Shown piece after piece: positions 49,199-60,174 of a stretch of 64,000 nt of DNA. The stretch's first letter is position 1; every line of letters begins with the position of its first letter. The stretch is from positions 186,001 to 250,000 of the forward strand of contig JAUFSD010000012.1 of NCBI GenBank assembly GCA_033030425.1, written 5' to 3'. The stretch is from Verpa conica (taxonomy: Eukaryota > Ascomycota > Pezizomycetes > Pezizales > Morchellaceae). The position numbers and the translations under genes were made by a program. The notes below the pieces were generated by a model. It searched no databases, was not told the DNA's origin, and saw nothing but the letters and a program-made list of their open reading frames with translations.

Positions 49199-50473
49199 AG
49201 GTTTATATTATGGGAAAAAGGTGTTTGTGTTTTATTCTTAGGGCGGATTCAGTTGTTTATTAAAATGGGCTAGGGGGTAGGACTAGATATATATTTGGGT
49301 ACCAGGCATGTATACTCGGGGTTTTTATTATTGGGGGTATCAAGAAAAGTTATTCTATTCATTGTATTCGTTTAAATCATGGCCATTGAATATCACTCGC
49401 GATAATCACACAAGGCTTCTCGTGTGCCCTAAGGCGCTCTCTATAAAAACAATATCTTAAGCCTAAATCTATACCAATTACTTGACTCTATATAAAGAAA
49501 CAAAAATACAGTCTCATCCACCCCCATTAAAAAGACCCATGAAACACCTTTTTCCGACTCCCACCTACCCACCCCACCCTCCGCACAATACCCCACAGAG
49601 ACAACGAGTCCCCATCGCATATACACCTCCCGTCATCCACATACTCAGTGTTATGAAGGGGCTATTGCCTTGTTATGAGCCAGATATTCGCCCCTCGTAC
49701 TTAGACGCACCATAGCAAGCAGGGCCCTTGCCTTCCACAGCCGCCGCACGAAACAAATAGCCAGCTCATAACACTGAATGTAGCGGATGACTAAAAAAAG
49801 CATATATGATTTGACAGGAGAGTCAGTTGCATGTCAGTCGAGTGATTAAGCGGAGCGTAGGGTGAGACTAGACAGGAGTAATAGACAAAGAGCATATGAT
49901 ACTAAAGAGATATTTGATATTAAGAAAAAATTAAAAAAACCTCCGGGTGATATAAAGAGTTAAAAAAAAATTTTATAAAAAAAAAATTCTTGCCCGTCTA
50001 AATCCTCATTATATATGGCAACTTCGTTATCCCCCATCTCCCGGTACACCAAGGGTACCAGTAATGCTGCCTTTTGGGCCATCTGCTGGCACCCTTTGGT
50101 GTAACAGGAGGCTGGAGGGTAGCCGAGGGTACGAAAATAGAATTTGAGAAAGAGTATTAAAAGAAGTAAAAGAGATGATACTGTTCACATTAGCTACTCT
50201 TACCTCCACTTCCACCTCCCCCCTCCGCCCTCCCCCCTTCCCCCCCACAAGAAATTCCTAGTAGGATTTGTATTATCCGTATCACCATTACACTCTGATG
50301 GACGAGTGCAATGGGTGGACGAGCATAACAAAGAGTCCAAACAAGACTCGAGGAAGAGGGTATAAGTGGGAGAGATGAAGAGGGAAGAAACCTGTATAGA
50401 AGAAAAAATAGAAGCGAGTTTAGTAGTAATGATATACACACAAAATAAAAGAGATAGAATTAACTATTAAAAA
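49199..50473. other. Convergent spacer after the NLR gene
   Basis: T-rich then A-rich; poly-A-like runs at 49920-49990. It includes the inverted-repeat element at 49646-49776. No gene is supported. Confidence 0.55.
49646..49776. repeat. 131-bp element with hAT-like inverted termini
   Basis: The left end reads CAGTGTTATGA then GGCTATT after a few bases; the right end, reverse-complemented, reads CAGTGTTATGA then GGCTATT at the same distance. The CAGTG terminus is of hAT type. The 8 bases on each side (49638-49645 and 49777-49784) do not match, so I cannot show a target duplication. Confidence 0.5.
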
Positions 50474-51245
50474 TTAACTATTACCACCCACCGCCGCTGT
50501 GCCCTCCCTCAACCAAGGCGGTGAGAACTCAGTATCATATTCCAAATGTGGATTAAACAACTCGATAAACTACCCAACTCATCAATTAGCTAATATTCTA
50601 TTACTACACCCCCCATTCTTTGCAAAGCCCTCAAGAAGAAAGCTTACCTCTAAATCAGCTTCCCCCTTCTCTCCAGCGTACCGCCCATACTCCGCATGCG
50701 TAGCCGCCAGACTCCACCCCTGCAGAACTCGTCTCATACAGCCGACCAACACCCCCGCGCGGTGTTTCCCTTTGTTTGAGTGCACCAGTACAGGGTAGTT
50801 CCTTCTGTCCAGCAGGATCAGCAGCGCAGCTGTGATGAAGTCTGGGTTGTTTGAAACGAAGGGCTCCCTTACGGCGGGCTGGCGGAAGTGGTGGAGTGTG
50901 ATTGAGTGAGAGGCAAGCCAGGCTGTATTTTCGGGTAGGTAATCTTGATCGCCAAGGTAGCTGATGGGGGGGGAACAGTTGTGTTAGCTATACTGAGTGC
51001 GGGGGTGTGAGGGATACTTAGAGGGGGGGGGGTTACATTATTGTCTTTAGACATAACCGCTCTAACATTGGGAAGTTGATCTGAAGGGGATAGCCACTCC
51101 TGTAGACGCCTGTTGCAACAAGCTGGAACGACAACGGTGGGACAATGAACTGCTTCTGGGGCCGCGGCCTCACGTAGATCTCCTGCGACTCGGAGTTTGT
51201 GTCATTGCAAGAGCAGACTCTTGGGTGTGCTGTGGTGGCAGCCAT
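50474..51245 (-). CDS. Oca/Siw14-family (PFA-DSP) phosphatase homologue, catalytic Cys replaced by Ser
   Basis: Three exons, 51245-51037, 50960-50648 and 50569-50474, are in phase and give 205 residues. The family path is clear: VPPLSFQLVATGVYRSGYP, then LCLKTII joined across intron 1 to YLGDQDYLPENTAW, REPFVSNNP, LLDRRNYPVLVH, GVLVGCMRRVLQGWSL, and after intron 2 FIELFNPHLEYD. The loop that should read H-C-x5-R reads HSNKGKHRAG, so the nucleophilic Cys is a Ser codon (TCA). Active relatives (yeast Siw14, an inositol pyrophosphatase; Oca1) keep Cys. Some Oca paralogues are thought to be inactive partners in an Oca complex, so a pseudophosphatase or scaffold role is inferred. The start is the first in-frame ATG, since the frame upstream has only TTG. 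Intron 1 contains a C-rich homopolymer (minus strand). Confidence 0.88.
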
Positions 51246-52095
51246 TGTGTTTGTGTTTGTGTTTCTTGTGTTGTCCGGTGGAGTGTTTTCCTTCACCTCA
51301 GTTGTACGTCGTCGTGATGTCTTTGAGGTTATGTAGTGGGGGGGTCTGCAGGCTGACGTGGGTGCCAAGGGCGGTGCGAGACAACGACATCGCGGGAGTG
51401 GGAGTGTAGAGGGGATTAGAGATTAGAGATTAGAGAATACAAAATACAGAATAGACAATACAGAATACACACCGCGGAGGGTGGAGATGAAGAATCCGAG
51501 GAAGTAATCCCCCCCATTCTTATATCCTCCCCCCCTAAGAAAAAGACATCAATGACTGAAATATCATCTAGAATCCGTATCTACTATCGTCTCCATAGAC
51601 CACCAATCAACCCAAATATTCACCGAATTCTTATCTCCTCACCGTTTGTTACCCCGCCCCGCAAACGTCTTCCGCGAAAGAAAGAAAAAAGCAATCAGTT
51701 TATTCGCTCTCCACCCGGCAAATGCAGCTTTTAACCTCGCCAGTATCGTGGGAATGCTACTGGATCGTCCGGGGGAAGCCGCGCTCCCACGGCCAACTGA
51801 TAGGTGGTGGGTTGTCTCATGCATGAGAGCCCGCATACCGTGGACAACACGGGCTTTTCGCCCAGCGCATACAAACCACGTATGAGGGCCGCCCACTCAA
51901 CTCTACGTATAAGACTTCACCACCGCCCCCCCCATCGGCATGGGGGGTTGGAAATTAACGAATTTTTCAAGCCGCTGAATCCTACCTACCTACTGTTCTC
52001 CACCATTCAAAACCTACATACTACGAAATTCTTTGGAGAAAGAAGAAAAGAAAGAAAAAAAATATACCACCTCACAAATCTCGAGATACTACACC
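51246..52095. other. Divergent promoter region
   Basis: It lies between the Oca-family gene (-) and the Ser-rich gene (+). A short tandem of GATTAGA (three copies) followed by AATACAGA-like copies sits at ~51414-51470, and a TATA-like TATAAG at ~51907. No gene is seen. Confidence 0.55.
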
Positions 52096-52743
52096 ATGTC
52101 CTATAACACCAGTTCCTACAAGGGGTGGGGTGACGTCGACTCCCGGGAAGCCCAATACAATTACACTCCCGACAGCGACACAGACTACTACGACGGCCTC
52201 GAGATGCGCATATCTAGCCGTAATACCACTACTCCCTCGACTTTCGGACTCGGGACCCGGAAGCCTCGTCGTTCTCCTCCCCGGGCTCCATTCAGACAGC
52301 CTGAAGGGCCCGAGACCACAACTTCGTCCTCAGGCTATGGATATACACATCCTCTCACATCTTCATCTTCGTCATCGTCATCGTCATCACCGTCAGAAAG
52401 GCACTGCTGCCACAGCACCTCCCGCCATGAGGAGCTTTTGCGCACTCCCCCAAAGCCAACCCCGCGGTACGACGAGCCTATCGAGCCGTTGAACTCGCTG
52501 TCACCGAGACCGAGCACGCAGAAGAGAAACAGTATTGGGAGTCGTCCTTCGTTGAAGGGTAATACAAGGACGTCTTTCACGGCGAATGGAGACCGGGTGG
52601 AGGAGTATGTTGGGGAGGAGAGCTTAAGGATTGGGACACATTGGGCTGACGAAGATGACTATGTGAATGGAGGTCATGTAGAGGGGCTGGGGACGAGGGG
52701 TGCTAGGAGGAATAGTGGATATGGGAGGGGAGACACATGGTAA
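52096..52743 (+). CDS. Hypothetical Ser-rich, disordered protein
   Basis: An intronless 215-residue frame starts at ATG 52096 in a strong context (ACACC before the ATG). It begins MSYNTSSYKGWGDVDSREAQ and is rich in Ser, Arg, Pro and Gly. A run of about eleven serines is encoded by TCA/TCT/TCG/TCC codons near 52360-52390. No catalytic domain, signal peptide or membrane segment is visible. Composition is low-complexity throughout, so function cannot be named. The upstream pyrimidine-rich, CAAAACC-like leader and TATA-like sequence support expression. Confidence 0.6.
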   Translation: MSYNTSSYKGWGDVDSREAQYNYTPDSDTDYYDGLEMRISSRNTTTPSTFGLGTRKPRRSPPRAPFRQPEGPETTTSSSGYGYTHPLTSSSSSSSSSSPSERHCCHSTSRHEELLRTPPKPTPRYDEPIEPLNSLSPRPSTQKRNSIGSRPSLKGNTRTSFTANGDRVEEYVGEESLRIGTHWADEDDYVNGGHVEGLGTRGARRNSGYGRGDTW

Positions 52744-55100
52744 GAGAAATTTGAAAAGAAAAAAAAAAAAACGAAAAAAAAAAACAAAACAAAAATGAAA
52801 GCGGGGGGATTAATGAGGGGGGATTTTTTATTTTTTTTTGACTTCTGAATATGTATTTTGTCTGGGTAGTTTTTTGGTTCAATTTCCTTTGGGAGGAGTT
52901 TTCTGGGTGGATGGCTGTGACGAGTTATGATTATCACGAGACTAAACGAATTCACTTTTACCTGATTGTATTATCTTCACAAAGTAGACGAGGGGTGCAC
53001 AAGGTGTCCATAGCCCCATACCAGCTACCACAAGCGACGGCGCGCTCGCTCGGCTAGACAATTCCTCACAGCCTGCGTCTCGGTCCGTGCGTCCTCGCTG
53101 GTGATCACTGCTCCACTTTCAGTGTAAGCCCAGCCAATAGGGTATCTAGAGGCAAGAAGCACACGTTCGCGTCAGACACCTGCACCAGACGGGGCATCTT
53201 AGCGAGGTGCAGGATCCTACCGAGTGGCTAACGGGAGTCATTACTCGAGTGAGGACCTATGATTGTGTCTTGGGCGCGTATGCATGTACGTTACAGGGCG
53301 GTTAGCTGTTGTTGATCCTCGCACTGCAGTAGTCCAATACTACTTTTGTAAAAATAGTAGCCTTTGGGATGGGGGCGGGGCGTGTAGGACTGCTTTTTAG
53401 TCAAGGTTGGATTAGGTTGTGCATTTGCCTGGATTCTAGACCTTTGTCTCTATGATGCAAATTTTTTTAATTAGGTTTAGTATAGATAGGGTTCTAAATA
53501 TATTATATAAAACGGCAGAAATATCCGTGTTTGTGTGGTGTAATAATAATAAAGATTGGAATTAATAAGAAACGTGGAAATATTATGTATGATATAACAC
53601 CCAACCTCAATAACTACAACGCACTTTGCATGCAGCTTCCCGGCTGCTGTGACACCGTGGGCTATATAAACCATATATACAAAAATCTCAGTATATATGT
53701 GCGCGGGTTACGCAACATCTGGGTGTTTTTTGTTACCCTGCAATAGACTGTGTTTGTTTCGTCTGGAGTAATGTTTGCTCTAGTTTCTTGTGATTATGAT
53801 TTTCTGTATCGTATATCTGGCGGTATATCACCTACAGCTGCTGGGTAAAGAAAAAAAATTGTAAGAATCCCTAAATTCTGATCTGAGACTCTTATAGTTT
53901 CGACCGTTTATAAGACCTGGGATATAGGGCTGCTACGAGGCCTCGTTGTACAAACGGACCTAAGTGGCATCTTATACTCTTGGCAGACGCGGAGGGTGAA
54001 TGATTTACGTTTATTTCAGGTCTTAAATGCTTATGTAAAACCAATAGGGTCTTGTTTAGCTCTCAAAGTATGTAGACCTTGTTATTTTCAGTACTAGGCA
54101 GTTTTTTTCTTGATAGTATATACTTCCTTGGTTCGCCGTTTATAGTTATACTATCATCTCGTTCTCTTTTTTTCAGCACTTAGACCCTATATAAACGCTT
54201 TATGTTTACCCTACACAATATGTTACAGTACCTAACACCTGTATTTACAAGAGGGGGGGGGGCTATGAGACAAATTTGTTTCACCACAAACCAAACATGC
54301 AGAAGAAACGGGAATGAAAACAAAAAGAAGCGGTACTCCAACAGAGCGAGCGCCCAAAAAACAGAAACAAGCAGTACCATGTTGACGCCTTAGAGCTACT
54401 ACATATCTTCCATACGATGCGAAGTTTGATTGTGGCTTTTTACACCCACACGCTGGTTAACCGACTTCAGGCACCTCATTACGCGCGCGACCGGTTGGTA
54501 TTGAAAGTTCCTCATGAGGATTCAAGCTGATTTCAACACCTTCTGCTGTATCAGCTAGATACTGGCATTTTATAGAGGTTATAGTACTGGCTTATCCAGT
54601 GGTAGAGAGAGAGGCTGTAAGGTTCGGCTACGGAGGAGTAAAGGGAAACAATCTACTAAGAGATTTTTCCGAGGAGGTTACGCGTAATCGACATTGTTCT
54701 AGAGATGATATGATTTATGGGTTGAAAAATCCAAAATAGTTGGTTCCATTATAATAGGACTAACCAATGAAGCCTCATATGAACGAGATACCTACTACAA
54801 GAATAAGTTAGATAGTGTCAAAATAACAGAACCAGTTATTTCAATGGGAGGACTGTATTCTAATGTAAAGGTGTATCTTAACGGTATCTATCGGGATTCC
54901 TTTTCAGGAATCACCCCCCGGGAATCACGAATACGGAAGTCCCGGAATAGCCAACACGGGCTGAACACTGAACGAGATTGCGATACGCCGCAAAGTGTTA
55001 TCTCGGGATTCCTAGTGAGCTGAATTAACACATGGCGAAAAATCCCGTCGGTGAGATCTGCAAAATTGGTACCGTAAAATACCACAACTACTTTATATAG

Positions 55101-55250
55101 GTACTCGTGGCAGGCAATAAGTACCCCGGAAATGCAAGTGAATATTCTCACTAATACACAGGTATACTTTTCACAGATAGCCCTCTTTATCCGATATATA
55201 TCCCCTATCAGAAATCTACATTTTCGGGTACTTATTGCTTGTCGCGAGTA
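55101..55250. repeat. Inverted repeat, ~33-bp arms
   Basis: The left arm (55102-55134) and the reverse complement of the right arm (55219-55250) share TACTCG, then GCAATAAGTACCC and AAATG, with only a few mismatches and one extra base. The spacer is about 84 bp. It could be a foldback element or the ends of a decayed one. Confidence 0.55.
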
Positions 55251-56631
55251 GTAACGTCGACATAGTGGCTTCCTGCATCATCCATCTTACAGGTAATTGG
55301 TGGGAAATAAAAAGTAAGACAACTTACCTGTTGGTAGGGATTTTACGGGTCAAGGTATTCACATTCTACGGGGGAGGCAATGACACAGCTAGTATGTCGG
55401 CGAAGTTATTAGACACAAGCGCGACGTGTCAGCTCTTGACTAGGTTTAGGGGTAGGCTACTGGGGTTCTATGTATTTCAAGGGCTTGGATAACTTTATAG
55501 CTTATTAGAACTAGAAAAGTCTTCATTTTCGGCCACTATGGGCAATATGAGTGCCCGTACTCTACAGCGTTGGAAGTATTCCCGCGCCGGGTAGGTTCGG
55601 TCTAGTGTAGTATTGCGGAGGTGAGCCAGCCTGCTTACTTAATCAAGGGCGCCCAAGAAACACTCGGATACCTACTCATAAGTTAGTTGTACAGCTTGCA
55701 GGACATGGTGGGATATGTTACGGAGATTCCTACTTCTCTACTCATTACCAGACCTAAAGCATGAGGTTTCCTCAACTAGTTTAGACGCCAATGACTCTAG
55801 GGGTATTAGGAAATGATCCTCAATTTAGCGTGCCTTTTCCTTGCACTTCCTGACGCCCTATGTTTAGCCGGTCATTCACTAATAATTATTAGTTTTCACT
55901 AATCGTGGATTATCTTCGCAGATAACTGGATAAGGCGTCTACACCCGGCATAGACGCTATTTTCTACTGACCGCTCCACCTGTAAGATAGCGATATGTCG
56001 GTAGAAATAGCCACCTTGGCTAACTCCAAAACCGGCAACTCCAAGCCCGCCTATTGGATGTGCGGAGATTCTATGAGAGCGACTGAACACACACGGCGCA
56101 ACTATCTAGTTCCGGTAGTCTAAGTAGGTAGGCTAGAATAATGTTCATCATGGGGGAGGTAAGTCGAGCCTGGAAATAACCGGGGGACCGTGCAAATTGT
56201 GGGGCACGCAGTTTTTGAGCCTATTGGTGTCTGGTTCTCATCGTTTTTACATACGCGCTAGTAAGTACTGCTTTTGAACTCGAGTAATATTCATGTAGCC
56301 AAGAGGCATCAATGTCTCGGCCAAGAGGGTGGATGGTGCTATATAATTCAGATCACGAATAATCACTCGGTCTTGGCTAGTACATAATGTGGTAAATGGA
56401 AAGCACGATTGTATATTACTGCCCTAGCGGCGAACTCCTCCTATATATCCTCCATATCGAGCCGTGGTCCGCCCGCTGTGGAGGTCTCGCCGAAATGACA
56501 AGGTGAAGATCGGGGCTATTTAGGAAGATCTACAACACATAATATCTTAGTGAATGACGAATGAATGAGTGAATTAATTATAATTAAGTACATGGAGCAG
56601 TATCTTACTGAATGAATAAATTAATCATAAG

Positions 56632-56701
56632 TTAGTCTCGTGCCCATCCCCTACGGTGGCTGCGCAGCAAAAGCAACCATTAGGGCTGGGAACGAGACTA
56701 A
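56632..56701. repeat. 70-bp palindromic foldback element
   Basis: Left arm TTAGTCTCGTGCCCATCCC and the reverse complement of the right arm TTAGTCTCGTTCCCAGCCC match over about 28 bases with few differences; the loop is about 14 bases. Flanks are AT-rich (TTAATCATAAG left, TTATAAG right). The outermost TTA/TAA may be a 3-bp target duplication of the Harbinger type, which is inference. Confidence 0.6.
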
Positions 56702-57986
56702 TTATAAGTACCTTAATATCTTAGTGATGTTGACTGATAACCAAGTGATTGATTGATTAAATATAATATCTGAGAGACATCATTGCCGTTATAATCACCA
56801 TCTACTTTCCACCAGTTTGGAAGTTCATCAAGGTAATACCTTATTAAGGGTATCAATCACTTACCATTAATACGTAGTAAAGACATGAGCTTCTATAGTC
56901 ATAGCCTTGGGTTCTGCTATTTTCATTCATCTCAGGCGCTTCCTCCCCTCTACTATCGAGAGCCTCTAGACAAACCTTTTTTCGAGTCAGCATTCGTATA
57001 TATCTGGTGGTTTTCCCAAAAATCTCACTTCTTCTAGTCTGTGACTATGGGGCCGTCATTTTGTCACCCAATCTCTCTCTAGGTGGATCGGAATTTGTTA
57101 TCACAAAAAGCCCAGGGAACCGCTGGATACGTGATTCCGTAGGTACTACAGATCCATTGATTTAGGCGATAAAACTAGTAAGGAATAACCAGGATTTACA
57201 GCTGGAAAGTCTTCCTAGATATGCCATCCATGTATATCAACCTGAATGAGAATATCTTAGATAATTTTATTAATATTTGGTACCCTGGTGGCCGACTGAG
57301 ACGTTAGTGTACCAACAAGGCTATGCTATTTGAATGCCATGTACAGAGGTTTGGAGGGCTCATCTCAGCTTATTTATAAACTGATGGCTCATACTGTCAA
57401 CGTTGAATCAAGCACTATGCACTCCTGTAGCCTATTTACCCCCATACCCAAGCCTTACACCCTCCAGTATATGTAATGAATGGAATAGGAATGAACTTAC
57501 AGCCCCCTAACAAGATCAAACATTGGGTTGACCTGACGAAGTTCTCAGTTAACCTAGTACGGCTATTCCTAGGACCCGACCGACATATCTTACCCATGTT
57601 TCTCTCAAGATGATATAAACACCGTACAGACTATCGCTGGTTTCGGGTGGCTCAACCAATGGAAAACATACCGCTGGATGATATTATTCACAGAAGAATG
57701 CTTTTAAGCTACCTCCTAAGCTGCGTAGATACAAGGACTATTGGGGATAGTATGAGAGGATACCTAGAACTAGCAGCCTATCCAATAATATCATAAGCAC
57801 CGAAAATGGTTTTAGATTTTCAGTTCCTAGATGACTATTTGCCTTTCTGTATAATATGCGTATACCTAGGCTTCCTAGGGAGAGATAAATATATAAATGG
57901 TTGGTAGCCCTCTGGTTTACTCTTCTGCTATATATCTGGCTGTTATGATTTTAGAGATTATCTATCTCTCTATGGGGATCTCTAGC

Positions 57987-58524
57987 CAGTGTTGTCAGTC
58001 GTCCGGGTCGGACTGCAGGGCCCCTAGCGGGGCCCTACCGATCGTGGGGACCGGACGGACTATCAGGGAAAGCCGGTCCAGGACCAGGAAATTTAGGGAC
58101 TGCGGGTTTATACAAAGACTGGAGGGCCCGGTAGTAGACAGGGCTCTATAGGGCCCTGCAGGGATCTACGAGGCCTGAGGTTTTTTGAGTATCTCCTACA
58201 GGGCCCGATGGACTTAGTGGGGTAGTTTTACTCTACGGAGGGCCCTGAATGGCCGGGTGAAGGTAACTGTACCTCTTAAAATGTTCACATGTCTTTTTCA
58301 TTTCATTAATATACTTATTTTTCCTGTTTCAAAACGCTGCCCTGCAGTCCCCTGAAGTCCCCCACAGTCAACGCCTGCTGTAGTCCCCTACAGGTGACTA
58401 TAGTCAATAGTCTTAGCCTCCTACTCCCTAGGGCATCTCGCCTGCCATGACCGGACGCCCTACAGCTCATGGTCCCGTCCAGTCCTAGGCTCAGAACGGA
58501 CGGACTGCCCGACTGACAACACTG
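57987..58524. mobile_element. Non-autonomous hAT-type element (MITE), 538 bp
   Basis: Terminal inverted repeats: the left end starts CAGTGTTGTCAGTCG, and the right end reverse-complemented starts with the same 15 bases. Both arms continue with related GC-rich sequence containing CGG and GGACT. The element is flanked by a perfect 8-bp direct duplication TCTCTAGC (57979-57986 and 58525-58532), the mark of hAT insertion. The interior is GC-rich with many GGGCCC/CCCTG motifs, unlike the AT-rich surroundings, and encodes no transposase. The exact target duplication suggests a fairly recent insertion. Confidence 0.9.
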
Positions 58525-59666
58525 TCTCTAGCAAAAACACACCAGGAACCTAGTCGTGAAGATCTCTGACTCGCCCTTTCCATGGTAGGATATGAAAGGG
58601 AAGAACAAGGGCACAGAAGAATGAGGAAGGTTAATGAAATACAGGAGAGTAATAGGTAGTGGAAACTAAGGGTAATGGACTAAATGAATAACAAGTAGTG
58701 ATAGGAGGAGGAAGAGGAAGCGTAAGAAATAAATGGAGGGTATAGGCTTTCAGGAGTGTATGCCAATGTGAGGAGCGGTCGATTATACATCTACTACCCA
58801 ATGAGAGGGGGGGAAAGCCGATACTTGGTTTACCACTCGTGGATATAAGGTTACAGGGGGGGTCGTTTTTGTATAATTCTTTTTACTGGGGGCTTAGTTT
58901 ACTAGCTTGCCAAGAGTAATATAACGTAATACTACTACTAATACTAATTGATTAAATAAATAGGATTAAGTTAGATTTTTAAACCCCGCTAGTCGCTAGT
59001 GGATTTCCCGACTTGAATGATTACCAATTTTTTTATCTTCAAGCCCCGACCTAATGAATCTCAATTAAGCTAGGTAAGAAACCTAGTTAGGATTATTACT
59101 TACAGTAAGGAGTTGATCAACCCTCTATCCCTACGTATATATTCCAAGTATCTGCATTACCATACACTGTCGCTAGTATATTATGTACCTATCGTCTTCC
59201 CCGCAGCTATATAGAGCTGAAACGTTAAAAACAGAACAGACAGCTGGTACTAGGTTTATGACCTCGAAACACAGAGTACCACAGACCCAAACTAATACAA
59301 AACCCGGTAACAAATATTTTTAAAAAATGACAAACAGCTCTGCCCGGCTATCTAGCCAGCCCCCCTTATACTCTAGCGACTACCTGATTTTTTGTATACT
59401 GCTCGGGATCTCACCGGGGTTACCAAAATATTCAGAATTTCTTTCTTACAACGTTATTTGTATGCCGAAAAGGACTCTAATTGTAGCTCCTTTGATTCTC
59501 GGACTTTATTATTGATTGAGGTGGAAATCCCGTTACATATCCTCACATTCCTGTAGTACTTCGTCACTCTTAAGAGCCTGACTTGATACCCCCCCTACAG
59601 CTCGGGTAAAGAATCAGTCAATGTGCTTTTTTACCAGCCAAACTTTTGTATGGATAAAGCATGGGT

Positions 59667-59726
59667 GAAAGGCACTGGGAAAGGCGCTGTGGAAGGCACT
59701 GAATTAAAGGTACTGGAAAAGGCACC
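59667..59726. repeat. Degenerate short tandem of GAAAGGCACTG
   Basis: Five imperfect copies of an 11-12-base motif (GAAAGGCACTG, GAAAGGCGCTG, GAAGGCACTG, AAAGGTACTG, AAAAGGCACC), spaced 12 to 14 bases apart. Confidence 0.6.
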
Positions 59727-60102
59727 TAGAATATTCCACTGGCCAGAGCTTGAATGGCTAAAGGAAGGCTAATGGAGGGAAAGGCATGATTTTTGTAATG
59801 TCACGGTACCATATGATATGCCGGTGAACCGATGGTGTTCTATTCTTAGTCCCAGAACACTGTTATATACAGCAATGACGCACGCATAGCGTGCCTTCTC
59901 CTACCGTGGGCAGCCCTCCGCTTACACATATGGGTCTCATGGTGCCACGTAACCTTATTTCCACGCTCCCGGCCTGAGTAGCCTCGGCCTTGCCGTTAAA
60001 TTTCCCCCTAAATATAGTATTATATATGGCTTAAAGTACATTCTTACTCCCTTTCTGCCCTCTAAGATCCGAAAAAACTACAATTTTATCTACATTATCA
60101 TA

Positions 60103-60174
60103 TTTGAACTCTCTAGGAGTTGAACCTGAAGCATTCACCACATTTAACCCATGTACCAACTAGACCACTAGTTG
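60103..60174 (-). other. Degenerate tRNA-like sequence with Pol III A and B boxes
   Basis: Minus strand: an A box TGGTCTAGTTGG (starting at 60167) and a B box GGTTCAACTCC (60126-60116) lie 29 bases apart, close to tRNA spacing. Acceptor, D and T stems pair only in part (acceptor about 4 of 7), and the anticodon arm has a 4-bp ACAT/ATGT stem with a 7-base loop lacking the usual U33. Hence a tRNA relic or the head of a tRNA-derived SINE rather than a working tRNA. Confidence 0.35.

Larger units (their letters stand above)
52744..57978. other. Gene-empty AT-rich region
   Basis: It begins with A and T homopolymers after the Ser-rich gene. No open frame reaches 100 residues or resembles a family, and I saw no splice-consistent coding path. 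It contains the inverted repeats at 55101-55250 and 56632-56701. The look is of decayed inserted sequence, but I cannot name a parent element. Confidence 0.5.

Noticed and set aside
51033..51368. Oca-family gene beginning at 51368
   Set aside because: That codon is TTG; the ATG at 51245 begins the protein at a natural distance from the conserved domain.
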